NCBI GenBank assembly: GCA_029851945.1 | Contig: JARKUZ010000081.1 | Span: 1 to 23,728 of the forward strand | Direction: 5' to 3' | Source: Terrisporobacter sp. | GTDB taxonomy: Bacteria; Bacillota_A; Clostridia; Peptostreptococcales; Peptostreptococcaceae | Length of the DNA stretch: 23,728 nt | Part shown: piece after piece, positions 22,000 to 23,728 of the stretch | Position numbering within the stretch: the stretch's first letter is position 1 | Layout: every line of letters starts with the position of its first letter | Program-made: the position numbers and the translations under genes | The notes under the pieces: generated by a model | What the model saw: only the letters and a program-made list of their open reading frames with translations | What the model was told of the DNA's origin: nothing | Database searches by the model: none

Positions 22000-22806
22000 T
22001 TATAAATAATCAATATTTGCATTTTTAATTTCATCAACACATGAAAATAACTTCATACTAAATAACGCACTGAAAACTGTAAATAAAGTTGTTGATATAA
22101 ATGAAATGATAGATGAAATTATGTCTAATGTTATATAACCAGGAGCGAATGTATTTGGCTCAGATAATAACATTAATATTCCTCCTATAATGCTTAATAA
22201 TAAATTAAATATGAATGTTTTCCATTTAATCCCTCTACTCATTTCTCTTGTTTTACTTAAAATTTCTTTAGATGAAATGTCAGGATGCTTACATAAAACA
22301 TAATTTACTGGTGCATATTTTAAACCTATTACAATTCCAGGAATTATAAAGAAAATAAGTCCTAATAAAGTTTTGAATAATGCAATAGCATTTACTTTAA
22401 CAACTAACCCAAGTGGCGCTTTTTCTATTTCTTTATCATATAAAATTTCATAGATAGATTTACATAAGTAATAGGAAGCTGTATTAATTAATATACCTAA
22501 TACAGCACCTATAGTTAAAAATAGTAATAAACCTACAAATATCAATCCTAAGAAACTAGGTAAAGCTGAAATATCATCTGTAAACATCATAGACTCTTCA
22601 GAAGATACATCAGGATATAATGTATCATCATACACCATAGAATCATAAGATTCTGGATAGAAATCATTTCCTACAGTTTCATTAATTATAAGCCCTCCTG
22701 ATAATATTGAAATTATGATTCCTATTATCCATATTTTTTTATTAGTTTTTTTTAGTAATAAAAAACTTTCTTCCATTAGATTAAAAAACTTTATACTTTT
22801 ATACAT
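22000..22806 (-). CDS. DUF975-like integral membrane protein
   Basis: The 268-aa protein has about five to six hydrophobic helices (IWIIGIIISILSGGLII, ALPSFLGLIFVGLLLFLTIGAVLGILI, IALFKTLLGLIFFIIPGIVIGLKY, TFIFNLLLSIIGGILMLL, IISSIISFISTTLFTVFSALFSM). An acidic extracellular-type loop follows the first helix. The segment KYAPVNYVLCKHPDISSKEILSKTREMSRG is typical of DUF975 / glycerophosphodiesterase membrane-domain-like proteins. ATG 22806 follows AGGAGGG; a TTG five codons upstream lies before that site. Its function is unknown. It stands alone, with a terminator behind it. Confidence 0.72.
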   Translation of the reverse strand: MYKSIKFFNLMEESFLLLKKTNKKIWIIGIIISILSGGLIINETVGNDFYPESYDSMVYDDTLYPDVSSEESMMFTDDISALPSFLGLIFVGLLLFLTIGAVLGILINTASYYLCKSIYEILYDKEIEKAPLGLVVKVNAIALFKTLLGLIFFIIPGIVIGLKYAPVNYVLCKHPDISSKEILSKTREMSRGIKWKTFIFNLLLSIIGGILMLLSEPNTFAPGYITLDIISSIISFISTTLFTVFSALFSMKLFSCVDEIKNANIDYL

Positions 22807-23014
22807 ATACCCTCCTAACAAAACACTAATAATTAAGAATATATTGAAATTACTAGTATTCTATATCCTAATTTAATGTATTAAAAAAACTCTATATATT
22901 TATAATATTATGACAAATTTTAAAATGGAAGACTATTTTTTTATGGTAATTTCTGATAGTATGTTTATAATATAATGTATTTCAAGATAATTGTTAATTT
23001 AGGGGATTGGGTAG

Positions 23015-23083
23015 ATGAAACGTGTATGTAGTAAAAGGTCTTATTTAGTTCTTTTAAAAAGAAGAAAAAAGTATAAAAGATAA
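23015..23083 (+). CDS. Possible 22-aa basic peptide
   Basis: ATG at 23015 gives MKRVCSKRSYLVLLKRRKKYKR, with ten Lys/Arg among 22 residues, preceded by AGGGG about ten bases upstream. It ends 13 bp before the bgl promoter. It may be chance in AT-rich DNA; no family is known to me. Confidence 0.25.
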   Translation: MKRVCSKRSYLVLLKRRKKYKR

Positions 23084-23087
23084 ATAA

Positions 23088-23125
23088 GTGAAAACGTTGA
23101 CAGAATGTTTATAATGTTTTATAAT
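23088..23125 (+). promoter_or_regulatory. bgl promoter with cre site
   Basis: TTGACA (23097-23102) and TATAAT (23120-23125) have 17-bp spacing. TGAAAACGTTGACA (23089-23102) matches the CcpA cre consensus TGNAANCGNWNNCW fully and overlaps the -35 box, so catabolite repression is expected. Confidence 0.8.
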
Positions 23126-23150
23126 GTTTTATAACGTGAATATAACAATT

Positions 23151-23181
23151 GGATGGTTATTGTTGAAAGACAAGCTAGACC
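23151..23181 (+). promoter_or_regulatory. RAT antiterminator element (BglG/LicT type)
   Basis: GGATGGTTATTGTTGAAAG followed by ACAAGCTAGACC matches the layout of the ribonucleic antiterminator target of BglG/LicT/SacY proteins. Its 3' end overlaps the 5' arm of the terminator by five bases, making the two structures exclusive. Confidence 0.75.
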
Positions 23182-23254
23182 TATTTGTATGAGTTTATAA
23201 GGATTGTATTTTGTGCAATTGCTTATATCTCTACAAATAGGTCTTTTATTTTTA
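23177..23254 (+). terminator. Antiterminator-controlled terminator upstream of the GH1 gene
   Basis: A perfect 13-bp stem (23177-23189 with 23232-23244) is followed by TTTATTTTT. The loop holds a smaller hairpin around GGATTGTATTTTGTGCAATT. It stops transcription unless the RAT is bound by an antiterminator protein, which would be encoded outside this window. Confidence 0.8.
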
Positions 23255-23301
23255 AATAAATAATTTTAATTTGTAAATATAAGTATATTTAAATTATTTA
23301 A

Positions 23302-23728
<427 letters not shown>

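Noticed and set aside
23103..23132. Tandem ATAATGTTTT units as replication iterons
   Set aside because: They coincide with the spacer and -10 box of the bgl promoter; three AT-rich units there are explained by promoter sequence.

Overview
The window is low-GC, AT-rich Gram-positive DNA with mostly strong AGGAGG-type ribosome binding sites and classic TTGACA/TATAAT promoters. Codon use (AGA, ATA, TTA) and gene families such as DUF6054, the DUF1659/DUF2922/YvrJ trio and a BglG/LicT-type antiterminated bgl gene suggest the Peptostreptococcaceae (Clostridioides/Paraclostridium-like). The species is an inference; no rRNA or species marker is present.

Left part, about 1-5620: early region of a prophage or prophage-like element. 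It has an ImmA/IrrE-type protease, a cI-like XRE repressor, an array of related operator sites, a Cro-like regulator, a frameshifted BRO-N antirepressor, a DnaD-like replisome organiser and an overlapping DnaC-like helicase loader. Next comes a small protein whose C-terminal half looks like sigma-70 region 1.1, then a convergent operon DUF1659-DUF2922-YvrJ with structured leaders, and a small membrane-anchored hypothetical protein. No structural or lysis genes are seen.

Middle part, about 5700-13150: a defence or cargo island. A C5 DNA methyltransferase with a fused XRE domain converges on an EcoO109I-type restriction endonuclease. Divergent from the nuclease, behind an excellent promoter, is an orphan DGQHR/DndB-like protein. 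About 1.1 kb without intact genes follows; it holds a promoter driving a compact hairpin and a GC-elevated stretch that may be a structured RNA or a decayed element. Then come two co-directional genes (294 and 478 aa), both with helical flanks around glycine/alanine-rich hydrophobic cores. The second also carries a motif resembling a PD-(D/E)XK nuclease core. These two genes are the best candidate for an undescribed system.

Element edge, about 13150-14660: decayed genes, including an XRE fragment, the N-terminus of a large serine recombinase (start codon lost, internal stop, truncated) and small phage-like ORFs. This looks like the worn right end of the element.

Right part, 14660-end: ordinary chromosome. 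It contains prfC (release factor 3), a DUF6054 gene coupled to a membrane-anchored metallophosphoesterase, a MarR regulator with two operators and its FUSC-type membrane protein, an ABC-F ATPase behind a terminator-type leader, a DUF975-like membrane protein, and the start of a GH1 6-phospho-beta-glucosidase gene preceded by a cre site, promoter, RAT antiterminator and terminator.
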